From: Tetrapyrgos nigripes
Lineage: Eukaryota; Basidiomycota; Agaricomycetes; Agaricales; Campanellaceae
Direction: 5' to 3'
NCBI GenBank assembly: GCA_013368315.1
Contig: JAACJM010000047.1
Location: 409,439 to 473,438 of the forward strand
Length of the DNA: 64,000 bases
Positions 35,181 to 48,054 of the stretch are shown here, piece after piece. The position numbers and the translations under genes are program-made. Within the stretch, counting starts at the first letter, position 1; each line of letters begins with the position of its first letter. A model generated the notes under the pieces. That model searched no databases. It saw only the letters and a program-made list of their open reading frames with translations, and had not been told where the DNA came from.

Positions 35181-38100
35181 ATGAAACTCCTTCACTGGTG
35201 CACTCTTCAACCCCAACATCCATCAGGTCTCGCTGCTGTTCGTTTTGCTGCTGCTGTTCGCGTCTCCAAAATCCGCGTCTTTCCCAATGGTGCTCGTCCG
35301 TTTGCTCAATGTCCTGACGTAGTCGCGTATGCCGCTTAATTCTTATGGCTTTATGGTCCATTTCTCAATCTCTTTCAGTCAGACTCATCCAGATTCTTTC
35401 TTTCTTGATGTGTACTTCAATGCAATGCCTATAAACCCAGCAGAGTCCAAGGACAAGCAACGGGCGCCAAATGCATTGGTACCAACTACCATCGCTTATG
35501 CTGGTGGACACCTCGACTTTACCGTCGATTTAGGAACTGAAGTAGGCTGTCTTACCTCGACATATTCATGTTCTGACAATTTTCTAGTATGCTTCACGTC
35601 TCATGATTGTCAGAGGTCAATTTGATGCGCTTTCGCTGGCTATTTATGGCGACGTTGTTTCTGAAAGCCAGTTGTCCTCCGAACCTCCCTCTCACAAACC
35701 CGTGCCCTCTGTTGATCCTATCCCTCTTTCCAACACTCTAGACCCTGCAAATGCACAGGATCCTACCAAACTGGCGAAAAGCCTTCTTTCTGTCATTGAC
35801 GACGCCCCACCCCTGTCCCTTGTCACCCGCCTGATGTTTTGTCAAAAGCCAGCCAATGAAGATTGGGATGACGAGAATTTTCCCTATCTGTATGCGGATC
35901 TTGAGCAAGCTTGTGCTGATGAAGATTTCTCTCTTGAGGCTGCTGTGGATTGTCTGCTGAAACCAATTTCGGATACTGTATCTGAGGATACTTTGTCCAA
36001 ATTTGTAGAGGCTATAGTTGGCACATTAGGCCCTAAGGTATGCCACAGTTTTGTATCCAAGGTTAGCCTGTCTAAGCGTAAGATTTTAGGATGTCGATCA
36101 ATCCTTTTTGATAGCCAAACTATTCAGAATATCAGCGTCGCAACTTCCTGTACTCGGCTTCAAACTTTGTGTAGGTTTTCTTGCTTATTTATGATGATCC
36201 ATGTCTAATGCGCATTCCTCAGCAACACATAGACCCTACTGTTGTTTTCGACTCTGCCTCCGTGGATGCCGATAGTCTGCTCGAGCTGCTTGATGCCTCT
36301 GCAAACCCTCAAATTGCCCACCATCTGAACACTCCATTATTCCTTGGTGTCCTCCAGGACGTGCAAGAGAGCGTCAATCACGACAAAAACTCCCAGGTCG
36401 CTGCTCGTCGTCTTCTCGGCAGGATTTCCGGCTGGGACGCTTTCGAAGACGCTTTATCCAATACCCAAGCAGATTTCAGCGACAGTATTGCCATGCTCAA
36501 AGATATTGGTATCGAGGAACAGTCTCTCGGTATCTGGCTCATCTCAATGACCGAACACAGCGACCTTGTCACTAAGATGTCGGAGAACCCAGTATACTCG
36601 AGCTCGCATTCGTATCCGAAATTATTCTCTATGATCAAGAATACGAGGAATGGATCGAATGGAACAGTTGCTCATGACGACTTTATTGCTTTTGTGCGAG
36701 CGTTTATGGGAGTAGCGTCAGTTTTGGCGGTTTGGGCTTGGGCGGATAGCTTGCCTCATGAATCGGCGAGGGAAAGGACATTGGGCATTTTACATCTGTG
36801 GCAAGGAGTAGAAGGGTACCGCGAGGTTTGTCTTTGTGCTGCTAAAGCCTTCCATTCGTTGACGAAAAATCTTTGTGCAGCTCGTCAACTATCTCTTGCT
36901 TCTTCCTCAAATGTCGAAGCGCCTAAAATGGATCATATCCGATAAAATCGACGTCCCACGTAAATCCACTATCTTCGGGGAGCGCATTCTGGTAGACTTG
37001 TGCAAAGAACCTGATCCCTTCCTTCATTCGGACTTAGTCGACACCGTCTTGTCTATTGAGTCACCACTTTGTTTCATACAAGATACAGAGAAACAGATGC
37101 TTCACAAGATAGCACTCGTTGCAGATGATGGTTTACAAGCAGCCGTAGACGAGCTCACATACTCGAGCGATCACCCTCTTTCTCTTCGTCGTCTACGTAC
37201 CCTCAGAGTGTCCATGGCGATATTGGACAATGCACTCAATACGGACGATAAAGGCGAATGGAAGATTCTTCAAACTATTTGGGATGACCATTCCATCGCT
37301 CTGATGCCACGTCTGGTGGAACTCTTTGCGGAGATTGCGAGTGATCTCAATGCTCACTTTGTCGTAACAGCCACTCCACCTCCGATGAATCAAATCCTCG
37401 TAGACCAACTCTTCCGCAGTGCAGAGGATCTCCTTCGGCTCATACTCAGGTTAACCTCGAGATTCTCCCTGACTCCACGTTCATTGCGTACCTTGACGCT
37501 GGGCATCGCAGATGTATTTGCATGCACGGATGTAGCAGATACCATCTGCTCCCAGACTAGCGCTGCATGTGCATCCGCTCAGTCTATGCACCAAACATGC
37601 CTAGACGCCGTTCGTAAATTCTCCGAAGCAACCTTCATTGTGGAGCCCGACAAACTCAGTGCTGAAATTGTTTTGCGTACTTTATTCGACCATGGAATTG
37701 GGGATACACAGGGTCGTGATCCTGCGTATCATCTATTGCAGATGTTCACGTTGGTTGATCATGTCCTTCCTGATTCGCTTCGTCCTTTCAGTAATGAGGT
37801 CGAGGATGATGCGTCAGAATCAAAGGAGGAAGACGAACAACTGACGCATTGGGTTCTTTTGGTCCTTCCAAACGTGCTGAACGAATTGCACAGGTTCTTC
37901 AGATCCTTGGATGTCGAGAATGAAGTGCATTTCATGCGGAGATTGGTCAAACTTGATAGAGATGGAGGAGTTGGGATAGGGGAGTGGTTGTTGATCGAAG
38001 AGTTGAAGCATCTATTGGAGTCTACGAGATCTTTATCTGTTTCGGCACCGGATCCTGAGGAGTTCGTTGTCCTCCGGTACCAAGTCTCTTGCTCGTTACA

Positions 38101-39049
38101 GTTCCTTTATCACCTTCTGAAACCCGCATCTCCCGTTTCCGAGTGGTGTATTCAAGCTATCTCATCCACTCCAGACATATCTTCCAAGTTGATGTCGTGT
38201 CTGAAGGAACTCGTCAGTGTTCGGGCAGTCTCAAAATACCTCGACGACATCGCTGAAATCTTGGCGTCACATTCCAAAAGGCTGAATCATGAACTCAATG
38301 GTAGTCTCATTCTCGTGGTTTTGAGGAGTCTACAACAAAACCTTACGAAGAAGGGGTTGTGGTCTTGTGTTGTGAATCTTTTGAAGGCCTCAGCACCTCA
38401 GAGTCCTGAAACGCTGAGGATTGAAATTGGCCACACTCTGGCTGCGCTTGCACATAAAGATATAGGCGTGGACCCAGCAGCAGCAGTCATATCCATCTTG
38501 GAGTGGCTGGTTGCTCAGCCAGACACAAAGTACACCATCCTGTCTGGTATCAAAGCTGACGACCTCGTCAAGCTCTATGGTTTACTTCATGGAGCTTTAC
38601 CAGATGCGTCCTCCTCTCAGCTGGAGACATTGAAGTCTAGATTGACTATGGACGAGGACGAGCCGTTGATGGATGTCACTACGGATATCACGTTGCCTGA
38701 CAGTCTAGAGCTGTCGCTGGCCAGCATCGAACATCTCCTCCGGCCTCCAGTTCCCATCGAGGCCCCTTCTACACCCAAACGCGGCAACCCAGACCTTTTC
38801 GGGCTTGTATTATCACCGCCTACCTTACTGTTACGCTCTACAACAGCGACGGGTCTCACCAAAACGTACCAGAATAACGATTTTCGGGATTTACGGCAAA
38901 TCCCTTCTGCAAGACAAAACACAAGCAGGCTCCCAAGTATGCATGGTACGTTGCAATTATTTTATACTCTAGAAAGATCTACAACAAATGAATGACTTTA
39001 TGTTCGTGATCGTATAGTGGACGTAGGTATTAACGGTCAATCGACCTAA
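35181..39049 (+). CDS. Virilizer/VIRMA (Vir1) homologue, m6A writer-complex scaffold
   Basis: Start chosen at 35181 (MKLLHWCTLQPQHPSG): it gives the Virilizer N-terminal pattern LAAVRFAAAVRVSKIRVFPNGARPFAQ, and an intron (35327-35378) joins it in phase to THPDSFFLDVYFNAMPINP. Next come TIAYAGGHLDFTVDL and YASRLMIVRGQFDALSLAIYG, the end of the VIR_N domain. The following ~850 residues are helical repeats. The last 72-bp intron (38946-39017) completes the tail RQNTSRLPSMHVDV; NTSRPPSMHVDD is a strongly conserved motif near the end of animal and plant Virilizer. Total about 1,180 residues, shorter than animal VIRMA, and only about seven residues follow the motif. Virilizer scaffolds the METTL3/Ime4 RNA-methylation complex; that role here is inferred. 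Confidence 0.82.
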
Positions 39050-39368
39050 TTATACTACTGATGATCACCAACCGTTTTTACGGTGGCTGGTAATAGGATT
39101 TCGAGTTCAACTCCTCACCTACTTTGATCCCAATATCGGATAACTTCCATCCAATACCAGCTTTGCCACTATTCCATACACAGTGATCAAAGCAATAGTC
39201 CGGAGAGCAAAAGAAGCAAACAAAAAAGAGAATAATGATACAACATAAACATTTAATGAGCTGGGAATTAGGTAAGATCAAGGACAAAATATCATAAAAG
39301 CTCATGGCAAAAAATCCCGCCGATGCACCTGGGTCCTGGTCGAGGTCGAAATAGGAGCCAAAACTTAT
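39050..39368. other. Convergent intergenic region, nothing else seen
   Basis: It lies between the Virilizer homologue and MDM34, both ending here. It is AT-rich, with a minus-strand frame (39078-39305) that lacks any recognisable domain. Confidence 0.55.
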
Positions 39369-41661
39369 TTATTCCGGATGAACATATGAGGAGCGTAGCC
39401 GAAAGTGATTGGAGCGGATCCCTGACCCTGACTGGCTCGGCTGTGGAGTATTTTTTGGATCGTTGATGTCATGGGCGGCGCGAAAATATCGATCCATGTC
39501 CGACATGTCGATGTCAAATTCGGATGGTGGGTCGGTAGGTAAGCTGGGGTAAGATGTGGCAGAAGGAGAGTCGTGAAAAGAGCTGGTCGGTTGGGGAGCT
39601 TCCTGTGCTTTCTGACCACCTCCTACTCGATAGGTTCGCTTTCGTTTTGCCTTGACCGGTTGGCGGTCGGCAGGACTACATGAGCCCGACGGGCCACCGG
39701 CGTATCGTGGAGGGCCGCTACGGACGGTGAAATGTTCTAGGGAGCGAGTGTAAGGAGAGAGCGTATGATTGGAATGGCTGAGCGTGGAGAGCTGATGAAG
39801 ACTGTTGTTAAGGGGGGAAGGGCGAAGAATGATTCTGGGAGAGGTATCGTCCATGTCGTAGAGTATGTTATTTGACGGAGATGTACCAAAGATATTTGTG
39901 TTGTCACCTCCAGCAGATGATATTGAAGATCGTCGAGATGATGAGGCTCGCTGAGGCAGAGCGATGGGTATGGTTTCACCTTCCTGAGGAGTTTTCACCT
40001 CACTAGTTGTATGCTGTGTTTCCAGACTATCTGGTGTAACGGACCGTCGAGCACTGTTAGGATTTAAGGGAGAAAGGGCATGAACACTCGTTGCCGAAGG
40101 CGTTCTATGCAGCCCAAGAGGGACGGGGGAAGCAGAACCATGCAGTCCAAGAGGTGAACGAGCACCCGTAGCTGGTGATAGTTCGGGGAAGTAAGGATTG
40201 AAACTGTGTATACCACCTAGAGTAGGAGACATCACCTGCCCAGCATGGAGAGGGGAAGCAAGATTGTCAAATGACCGTGATAAGCGATTGTTACTTTTCA
40301 GTAACGGCGAGGGAGCTTCAGGTGTTGTCAACATGGATTGAGAATGGACAATCCGTGGACGAGTAATTGTACCTCCACCGACGGCAGGTATCCTCTCGTA
40401 TTCCACTGGATTTTTGGGGCTCTCTGAATTTAGCTCACTACGTTGAGCGAACAGAGAAGATCCATCATCCCACTCCACCATGTCAAAAGTCGTTGAAGTA
40501 TCGTCATTGTCATAAAGCCCGACGTCGTCATCGGATTCACTGACTTCTTCAGCAAGATCAGCCAGGCCTCTGCTGGGACTGAAGAGATTTTGGAATCCTT
40601 TAAAGACGCTCTTTGTGGGAACGCCCTCCGGTCTGAGACCATAAGTAGGGTCATAATTCTCCAATTCGGGGAATGTGGTATGAGATGTGTCGTGTGCGGA
40701 GGCAGGAGGAGGTGAGGAAGGTCTAGATCGTGTCACACCAGCAGCGCGACGGGAAGTGTTTGCGGACATGCCAGAATACAGTGAACGGGGCCGCCGTAGG
40801 CCATCTGGTTCTGATGCGATATTGTGAGGAAGGGGACCATGAATGATGCTCGGGATACCGGCGACATTGCGATATGAAAGCGGTGCTGGAGGCGAGGAGT
40901 AGACTGTTGGGGGAGGTGGAGGCCTTTTGGATAGGTAAGGTGCTTCGACCGTGGCCTTTATCCATTGTTGGCTGAGCCTGTGGATGATGCCCGGAAGATC
41001 CTCTCGAAACATTTGTCGCAACTGTCCTTCAATTTCGCGTTGGATAAATTTTTGGATAACGGCAATAGAGTCGAAAGTACTGCTAATGTCGACGTTCTGG
41101 AGGGGATCTGTCTTGAAGACGAGGGTAATTCCTTTTTGTTTCGACACGACCAGCACGACAATGGAACGCAGTTTGAAATGCGAAAGCCGCAGTAGCATTG
41201 GAACGACGAGAGGTTGTCTTGCAGCTAACATTCCTTTTGTTCCTGCCATAAGATGTATATCCGGTTGTTTATGATTGAGTGGGTTGGCCTACAAAATAGT
41301 GAGATTAAAAAAGCAAAGAGCCAATTTTTTGCAAGACGTACTTGGACTTTAGTCTTCAATACCAAATGTGCATCTCCGGAATAAGACAGTCGAAAAATAC
41401 CACGAAACTGATCCACGGTGAGCTCTCCAATCTCCCGAATCTCCAATTCCGGAGGCTTGAGTAAATCCTGCATTCAGCCAAGACGTTTCCATCCGAGGTA
41501 CATCAATGACATACTTCAGTTCCCATTTCCAGCTCGACGACCTCAATCTTGTCTGCTATGATGGGTGGTTTGTTGCCTTTGTTAAGAGCATTGTTGAGCA
41601 TTTGGATGGCATCGTAGTGAAACTGGTCCGAGAATCGAGGCCAGTTGAAGGTGAAAGACAT
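39369..41661 (-). CDS. MDM34: Mdm34, ERMES complex subunit
   Basis: Start 41661 ([18 protein letters not shown]), stop TAA 39369-39371, about 690 residues. The SMP lipid-transfer domain fills the first ~220: [125 protein letters not shown] and [27 protein letters not shown]. The rest is low-complexity and Ser/Pro-rich, with a Gln/Ala-poor basic patch ([11 protein letters not shown]) typical of fungal Mdm34. Mdm34 is the outer-mitochondrial subunit of the ER-mitochondria tether that transfers phospholipids. The start [10 protein letters not shown] is the conserved one. Confidence 0.93.
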
Positions 41662-41939
41662 GACATAGTACTTGCCGTTTTCGTCTTCCTGCGGCAACTT
41701 CATGTCCAACTTTGTACTTTGTCCTCCGGACCTCACAGGCCTAAGCGGTAAGAGAACATACGCATTAAAAATACAGATGCTAGATGTATCTAAGGAGTGA
41801 CGTGTGATCAAAATACAAGAGGGTACATGAGAGTAAGAGGCGAGTAGCGTTCCAGGAAGAGATAAATATGAGGGAGAGTCAACGAGAAAGAAATTCCAAC
41901 AATAAACAATTACTATAGAGTACCGTCCATTAGGCCAAT

Positions 41940-44900
41940 CTATTTTTTTAGAGCTCTGATCTGCGCTCTCAGCTGTCCATTCTCCGTTTGCATGGTATTG
42001 AGCTCGTCAAGTAATGCGATACGTTGACTCGACTCGGAAGACCGCATGTCATCGATTTCCTCTTGCGCGAGGTTGAGTTTCTTCTGGACTTCACTCAGTT
42101 GTGCCTCAAGCTGCTGTTTGAGAGCGTCCTGTGCTTTAGCACCTTCGTCAGCAAGGGTGAGCACCTGTCCACTGAGAGTGTTGTTGGCATCAGTGAGCTG
42201 TAGACATGTTTCTGCCTGTGCTGCAGCCTGTGTTTCGATCTCGCTCTTCTCTGCAGTCAATCGCTCTACAGTTTCCTGTAATCTTGCCATCTCTTCTTGC
42301 CTGGATATGTGTGTCAGATACGTTCTTTCCAAAAAACAAAAAAAAAAAAAAAGACGGAATGTAGCTTACAGTAGAGTAGGTTTGGCTGCAAGAGACGCAT
42401 TTCTTTCCTCCAACGTCCTAACCTGCTTCTGGTATGTCTCCAGGGCAAGATTACTCTCTTGTGCCAGCTTTTGCGCTCTGTCTGCATTCTTCCTCAGTAA
42501 ATCATGCGCCTGCGCAAATCTAAGCAGTCTTTCGATCAGTGCCTTGTCATCTGCAATCAGGGCCTGCACTCGTTGGACAAAGTTTTCAATTGAGAACGGC
42601 ATTGGATTGGGTGTGTTTGGAGTGCCAGGATGTGAAGGCCTGTTTTCGTACAGGATCTTCAGCGAGCGCACGTCGAGCTCGGCGAGAGATTTTGCCGTGT
42701 TGAGGTCTTTAGGGCTTAATGTAGGCGAGCCTGACCCGCGTAAACCTCGCTGCTGCTGAGTGGCAAATCTTGCAGCTCGGGTTTCCGGAGAAGGAAGTGC
42801 GTTCCAAAGGGGTTGCAAGACAGTGACGATACTGGCGGCATCTCCTGTGTACTGAGTTTCGGGAGGGAAAGGGAATGCGACACTTTGAACAGGGAAATTT
42901 GGCTCGTCCTAACGAACAGATCAGTACAGGTAAGTGAATATTAAAAGAATTTTACTTACCTTGAGACGGGTTTCCAAAGCCCTGGCTTCTTTCCTAGCCT
43001 CTTCTCGTTCCCGGCGAGCATCCTCGAGGTCTCGACTTAAAGCCTCTCTCTTGTCAAGCCCATTCTTCACGTCCTCTTCGAGCTTTGTCTTCAAAGCCTC
43101 TGCTTCACTCTCCGCTCTAACTCGAGACTCCAAATGGTGGTCGAGGGCCGCAATCAATCCTCTCAGTGATGAATCTTGAGAGTAGATGCTTATGCGGTAC
43201 TTCTGTGCTATCGACCTTAGACCCGCCGAGGCATCATCCAGCTCTTTGTTGGTATTCCTCAGCAAGATTTCTTCATCTTCTCTGGCTTTATCGACTTCCT
43301 CCTGCAGTCGCTCCAAATCCGTCATCCTATCATCCTCCATCTGCTGCCGTTCGTTCTCCCACTCTTGCCGTTGCACTTCCCATTCAGCTTTCATCCGCCG
43401 TATTTCTTCATCCTTTTTCTCAAGCTGCTGCCGATTCGTCTCCCTCACATCAGCCAATAAAGTATCTGCCCCTACCTTCTCTGCCTGACTTACTTCCAAC
43501 ATCTCCAGCTTCCTCTGCAGATCCTCAACCTCCTTCTCTCGCTCTTTCAGTCTTCCCTGGTCCTGCTCCCACACAGCCTGTTTTTCTTTCAACTGTTCCA
43601 ACTCCTCATCCAATCCTTCCAATTTCGGCAATTCCCTCTCCAGCGCTTCAATCGTCTCCTCTGCAGTCTGCAAGTCCATCTGCATCATCGTCACAGCTTC
43701 CTCCTTCTCAAGCCGAAGTAGCTGCAAATCCCTCGCCAATTCTGCCTGCTTCTTCCCAGCTACAGTCAGAGACTCGGTCGCAGCCTTGAATTTCCGCTCA
43801 AGACTAGCAATTTCCGCGGCAGCATCCTCTGGAGAACGTAAACGCGTTGGTACTATGGAATCCGCATGGCCCGCGAAGAGATGTGCACCATCGAACCGAC
43901 TTTTGCTGGAGACGGTCGATCCTGGTATCGTTGACGACGATGAAGCCGGTGACATGGGTGTACTGCCGTATCCACTGTCAACATCACTACCGTACATCGT
44001 GCCATTGGTATAGCCATTGGTACCATTAGCCTGCGGAGCTATCTTCTTCTCCATACTTCGTACAGAATAGCTTAGTACTCCGGCTCGGTGTTCGACGAGT
44101 CTTCGATAAACTTCTGCTGACCGTTCGGAGATCTTCCAGAGATCCTTTTGAGCCGCATCAACGCGACGATTGGCAGTTTCGAGTTGTTCTTCAGTCTGCT
44201 TGGAAACCTTTTTATGAGGTGCATTGACTTTGCTGAGAGAGGCTGCCGCATCGCGAATTTTGGTTTCCAGGTTCAACTTCTTGGTTACAGCACCAATACG
44301 AGCAGAAAGTAATTGTTGTTCCTGGCCGTGTATGACGTTTAATATAGGTTAAGATGAAGAAGTATATGGTATGACGACGTACCTTCTTGAGTTCCTCCAC
44401 TTCCTCTGAGCTAAGAATCTCGAAATCTCGACTGTCCACCACAGCTTCACTCGCCAACAAACTAAGGAGCAGCTCATCCCGAGTATTCAAAAGACCTGAT
44501 GCTCTTTGCGAACCGGGTTCAAGCGGACTGACTGGCTTTCGTGTCATCATCTTGGACGGAGTCTGCGGTGACGATGGACCGGCCACAGGTAACGACGGTT
44601 GTTTTCGCGTTATAGGTGAAGAGCCGATGGAGGAGGAAGACTGGTTTTTTCCGGTGTGTAGTAGATGCTGAGCTGGACTGCGACGAACGACTGGATCCGA
44701 GTGGGTTCAAATCCGATTTGTCGGGCAATGGAGGCGGTTTTTGCTTGTCTTTACGCAGGAAAAGGGCAGCGGTGGTTGTTTTTGGACTTCCGAAGGGTGA
44801 GGGTGGTTGTTGCTGAGGAGGAGATTGAGGTGGCCATGACGGCCCAGACCTTGAGTTCAATGGAGGTATTGAGTCTGCCTGTACCGGTATAGGCTGTGGT

Positions 44901-44968
44901 GCGGGTTCCGGGGGTGATGAGCTGGTCACAGACGCAGCTGCACCCAAGAACCTACGAACGCCGTTCAT
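41940..44968 (-). CDS. uds1: Uds1-domain coiled-coil protein (up-regulated during septation)
   Basis: Start 44968 (MNGVRRFLGAAASVTSSS), stop TAG 41940, about 910 residues. A Pro/Ser-rich N-terminus is followed by the Uds1 domain: LLNTRDELLLSLLASEAVVDSRDFEILSSEEVEELKK, then LNLETKIRDAAASL and VEHRAGVLSYSVR. Long coiled coils cover most of the remainder. A middle block (PNFPVQSVAFPFPPETQYTGDAASIVTVLQPLWNALP, PMPFSIENFVQRVQALI) is conserved. Near 44645-44650 the reading frame shifts between STTHRK and QSSSSIGSSPITRKQPS: one A fewer in that six-base run would fix it. A 79-bp intron with a weak GTCTTC donor is an alternative. Family members are linked to septation and hyphal growth; mechanism unknown. 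Confidence 0.82.
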
Positions 44969-45104
44969 AGTAGGTCGTACAAGTACAGGTCAACGGATGC
45001 TGTTGAAACTTGTTGGCTGACCCGAACCGGCAACCGAAGATCACATTCTACTTTAACTTATTTGTGGCTTCTATTTATACTATTCATCTATCGTACAGTG
45101 TGTG

Positions 45105-45790
45105 CCTCCTCAAACTGCCTCGCAGCATCTACAACCCTTCCATCGCCGAGAGAGATTAATTGCGTCGCAAAGAAACCAACTGGAGGGATCAATCCAACTT
45201 GAATTATCAAATGACCGTTGCGACGAGAAAGAGTCCGAGCTTACTATAATTACGCATGCCCACATCGTATCTTTCTTTCTCCATCCTTCCACATTGTCCA
45301 TCATCAGCATACTACCTAGTCCCCAGTTGAACGTTGACCAGTGTCCCGAGAGACATTCCGGTTAAGAAAGGCTGCGGAGCGAGATCATAATAGCAAGTGA
45401 CAACCACTCATAGGAATCGACTGTACCTAAAGCACGGGATACTTGCGGCACGAACAGCATTTCTCTTGTCACCTTTAGCAGGACCTCATCATTGCGCATC
45501 AAGAGTTCCAAGATTCTGAAATAACTTGAAGGCTTCATGTAGAGCCCTCCACCCGAGTCCACCGTCGTATTCGCCAGCGCCATCATACACCCCGGCAAGT
45601 GGAAATGGGTTGTCCTGGATTCCCTTCATCGGTCTGTCAGATTGTCGGATCTGCATCTCAACTCGCGGAGGTTTCTTGAAATCGTCGTTTTGTCGATGGA
45701 ATCTCCAGTCTTCCTCGTCCAAGCCGAGAGGATCCTAGATATTGTGTTTGGCAAAATATCCTCCGGTGAAATAGAGAAGAGGCGGTAGCT
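45105..45790 (-). pseudogene. Beta-lactamase-like array, copy A: 3' remnant
   Basis: Pieces of the array family occur in order but in several frames: DEEDWRFHRQNDDFKKPPRVEM, VYDGAGEYDGG, SGGGLYMKPSSYFRILELLMRNDEVLL, REMLFVPQ, SLGTLVN, then SMLMMDNVEGWRKKDTMW and a broken tail. The SxxK exon and all 5' exons are missing. There are frameshifts and a small insertion (near 45325). It is closest in sequence to copy B. Confidence 0.85.
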
Positions 45791-46512
45791 CTGGTTTCGG
45801 CGGATCAAAATTCGCCGAGGGGCCCTTTAGACCTCAGACCATCGGTAGCCATGTTATCAATACATCGTTTTTGCCTTGTTCCGTTTTGCCAGGGCTAGAA
45901 GGATTGAGACCAGTTGCGCGTGTTCTGCATTTGGGTAGGCGTGTTTGAACTTCTGGGTCTCTGCTAGACTCGAGCCATTCACTTCTGCAAAAGTTTGATG
46001 TTGGCGAACGACTTTGATCGACCTTTCATCAAAGTGTTGCAGAAAGAGTGGTTCAAGTCTATGCCTCTGCAGTGTTACTGGTTATGTATCCTGTTCTGTC
46101 CTCTCCTACCGCCTGCAGGGTGCGAGAAAATCTACGTATGTTGATGACTGGAGAGGGTGCTCGTCGCTCGAGAATGAGGATCTGATCCGGAAGTGCCGTC
46201 ATTGCCGTGTGCACGTCCTCGGGCTTCTACTTGCAATAAGGATAGGAAGATGCTGTTGTTCTGCGTGATGGTTGACGAGAAAACCTCACACGAAGTGCAT
46301 TGGTCGCAAAATTTGGACCGACCAATCCTGGAGATCTGTAAACATAGATACAACAGAGAAATTTCTACTCTATGGCCATAAGTACCTGGTTATGGTCATA
46401 TACCGCGACCAGAAGCAAACCGCGTGCCGCGACCAAAAATAAAACTGCTACCAGCATACTACTTCAATCTGTTAGTACAGGCATGTTGAAACAGAGTTAC
46501 AATAGAACAGAA
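45791..46512. other. Intergenic between array copies A and B
   Basis: No family homology or other coding signal is found. This is probably the former 5' region of copy A and the 3' region of copy B. Confidence 0.5.
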
Positions 46513-48054
46513 TTATTGGCCTCTGAGTGCCTCGTAGACTGCTTCCTCAAAGTGACTGCGAGCCTTTCCGACGTGTCCATCACCGGGAGGGAACATCTGA
46601 GTCGCGAAAAATCCAGTCAGTTTACTGGTGGGATCAATCCACTGCAGGAGGACTGTCAATGAATAACCGTTATACGGGAAACAGTTCAACTTACCCAGAA
46701 CAAGTTGGGCATTCCACCCCACCACATTGTTCCCTTCTTCCTCTTTCCTTCTACAGTATCCATCATTAACATACCACCTAATCCCCAGTTGACCTGCGTC
46801 CCTATAGGGAGTCCCATCAATTGAGAATGTTGATTACCAGGCTGCGTAATTGGGTCATTAGCAACTGACAATCTCTCTATGACTTTGAATGATTCGATAC
46901 CGGTAGCATCTTGTTCACAAGTTCAATGCGTTCCATGATATATTTGTTGTCTTCGAGTTGCGGCACAAACATCATGTCTCTTGTCTCCTTCTTCAGCAGA
47001 ACCTCGTCATTACGCATCAGGGATTCCAGAATTCTGAAAAAATCCAAAGGCTTCATGTAAAGCCCTGCACCTCCACTGTCATATTCACCAGTGCCGTCAC
47101 CCAACCCAGGAATTGGAAGCGGGATTTTCTCAATTCCTTTCATCGACCCGTCAGGTTGTCGGACTTGCATCTCAACCCGCGGGTGTTTCTTGAAATCATC
47201 GTTTTGCGGATGGAAGGTCCAGTCTTTCTCGTCCAGGCCGAGAGGTCCCCAGATGTGTTTGGCGAAATATTCTCCAAGACTAGCGCAGCCGCTAATTCTC
47301 TCGACGACCGTGCCAGCCCAATCAATACCGAAGCCATAAAACCATCCTTCCCCGGGTTCAAATAGCAATGGAAGGAGACTGTGATCTTGCTACAAGTGTT
47401 GTGCAGGACATGAGCTCAGGAATGTTTTACGAGTAATAGAAACCAACTCAACTAGAGATTTGCCTTTAGGAACAATCTTCATGTAATTCACGTACTGCTC
47501 CAACGACGGAGTCATGATACCATATCCCATTCCGCTCGAATGCGTCAATAAATGTCTGTCCTATCTACATGAGTAAATCTACGCCAACTATATCTGTAAA
47601 TGGACGTACCTCAAAGTCATTTTCTTCTTGGAGGGTCTCAAAATCGGCTTCCCAGTTCCTTCCTCAAAACCATCTAAGATCTTCGGATCCTTCCACTCGG
47701 GCAAAACACGAGTAATATCTTCATCCAAATCGACCAACCCTTTCTCTACCATTTGCATCGCAGCGACCGTGGCCGGTAGCTTGGTAATAGACGCGCCCCA
47801 CATCGTGGTGTCGAAATCGATTGGAGTCGCATCAGGTTTAGACGACAGGTACCCATAATGTTCCTTGATGTCAATAGTACCTGGATGGACGAACGGTTGA
47901 AGCCAGTCAACATACCGATATGGCCCATTCGTTGTAGGAGATATATGTACACACCAGATGCATTCTTCGCCATAACCACAACTGGAGGAATGGTTTGCTT
48001 CGTCCTGTCAGACATCCCGGTCGCATCGCGCAGCGCTTGTCTCAACGCGTCCAT
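46513..48054 (-). CDS. Serine beta-lactamase-like hydrolase/transesterase, copy B
   Basis: Start 48054 (MDALRQALRDATGMSDRTKQ), stop TAA 46513-46515, about 410 residues, five introns. The class C fold is evident: WGASITKLPATVAAMQMVEKG holds the SxxK nucleophile/base pair. HLLTHSSGMGYG follows, then LLFEPGEGWFYGFGIDWAG with the second-motif Tyr, KHIWGPLGLDEKDW, AGLYMKPLDFFRILESL, VNWGLGGMLMM and the C-terminal FFATQMFPPGD. No signal peptide, so cytosolic. Relatives include LovD-type acyltransferases and EstB esterases; the substrate is unknown. Near 46898-46903 the frame shifts by one base (NKMLPV to ESFKVIERLSVAN); a 26-nt intron is the less likely alternative. Confidence 0.8.

Noticed and set aside
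42046..42759. Plus-strand frame of 237 codons rich in Cys, Ser and Ala
   Set aside because: Antisense to the Uds1 C-terminal coiled coil; it also crosses an intron of that gene.
43166..43789. Plus-strand frame of 207 codons rich in Pro and Ser
   Set aside because: It is the antisense of the Uds1 coiled coil. The minus-strand reading has conserved domains and fitting exons, while this frame has no domain and the biased composition of a shadow frame.
44700..44720. ggttcaaatcc resembling a tRNA T-arm
   Set aside because: It lies inside the Uds1 coding exon, and I see no matching acceptor or D-arm sequences around it.
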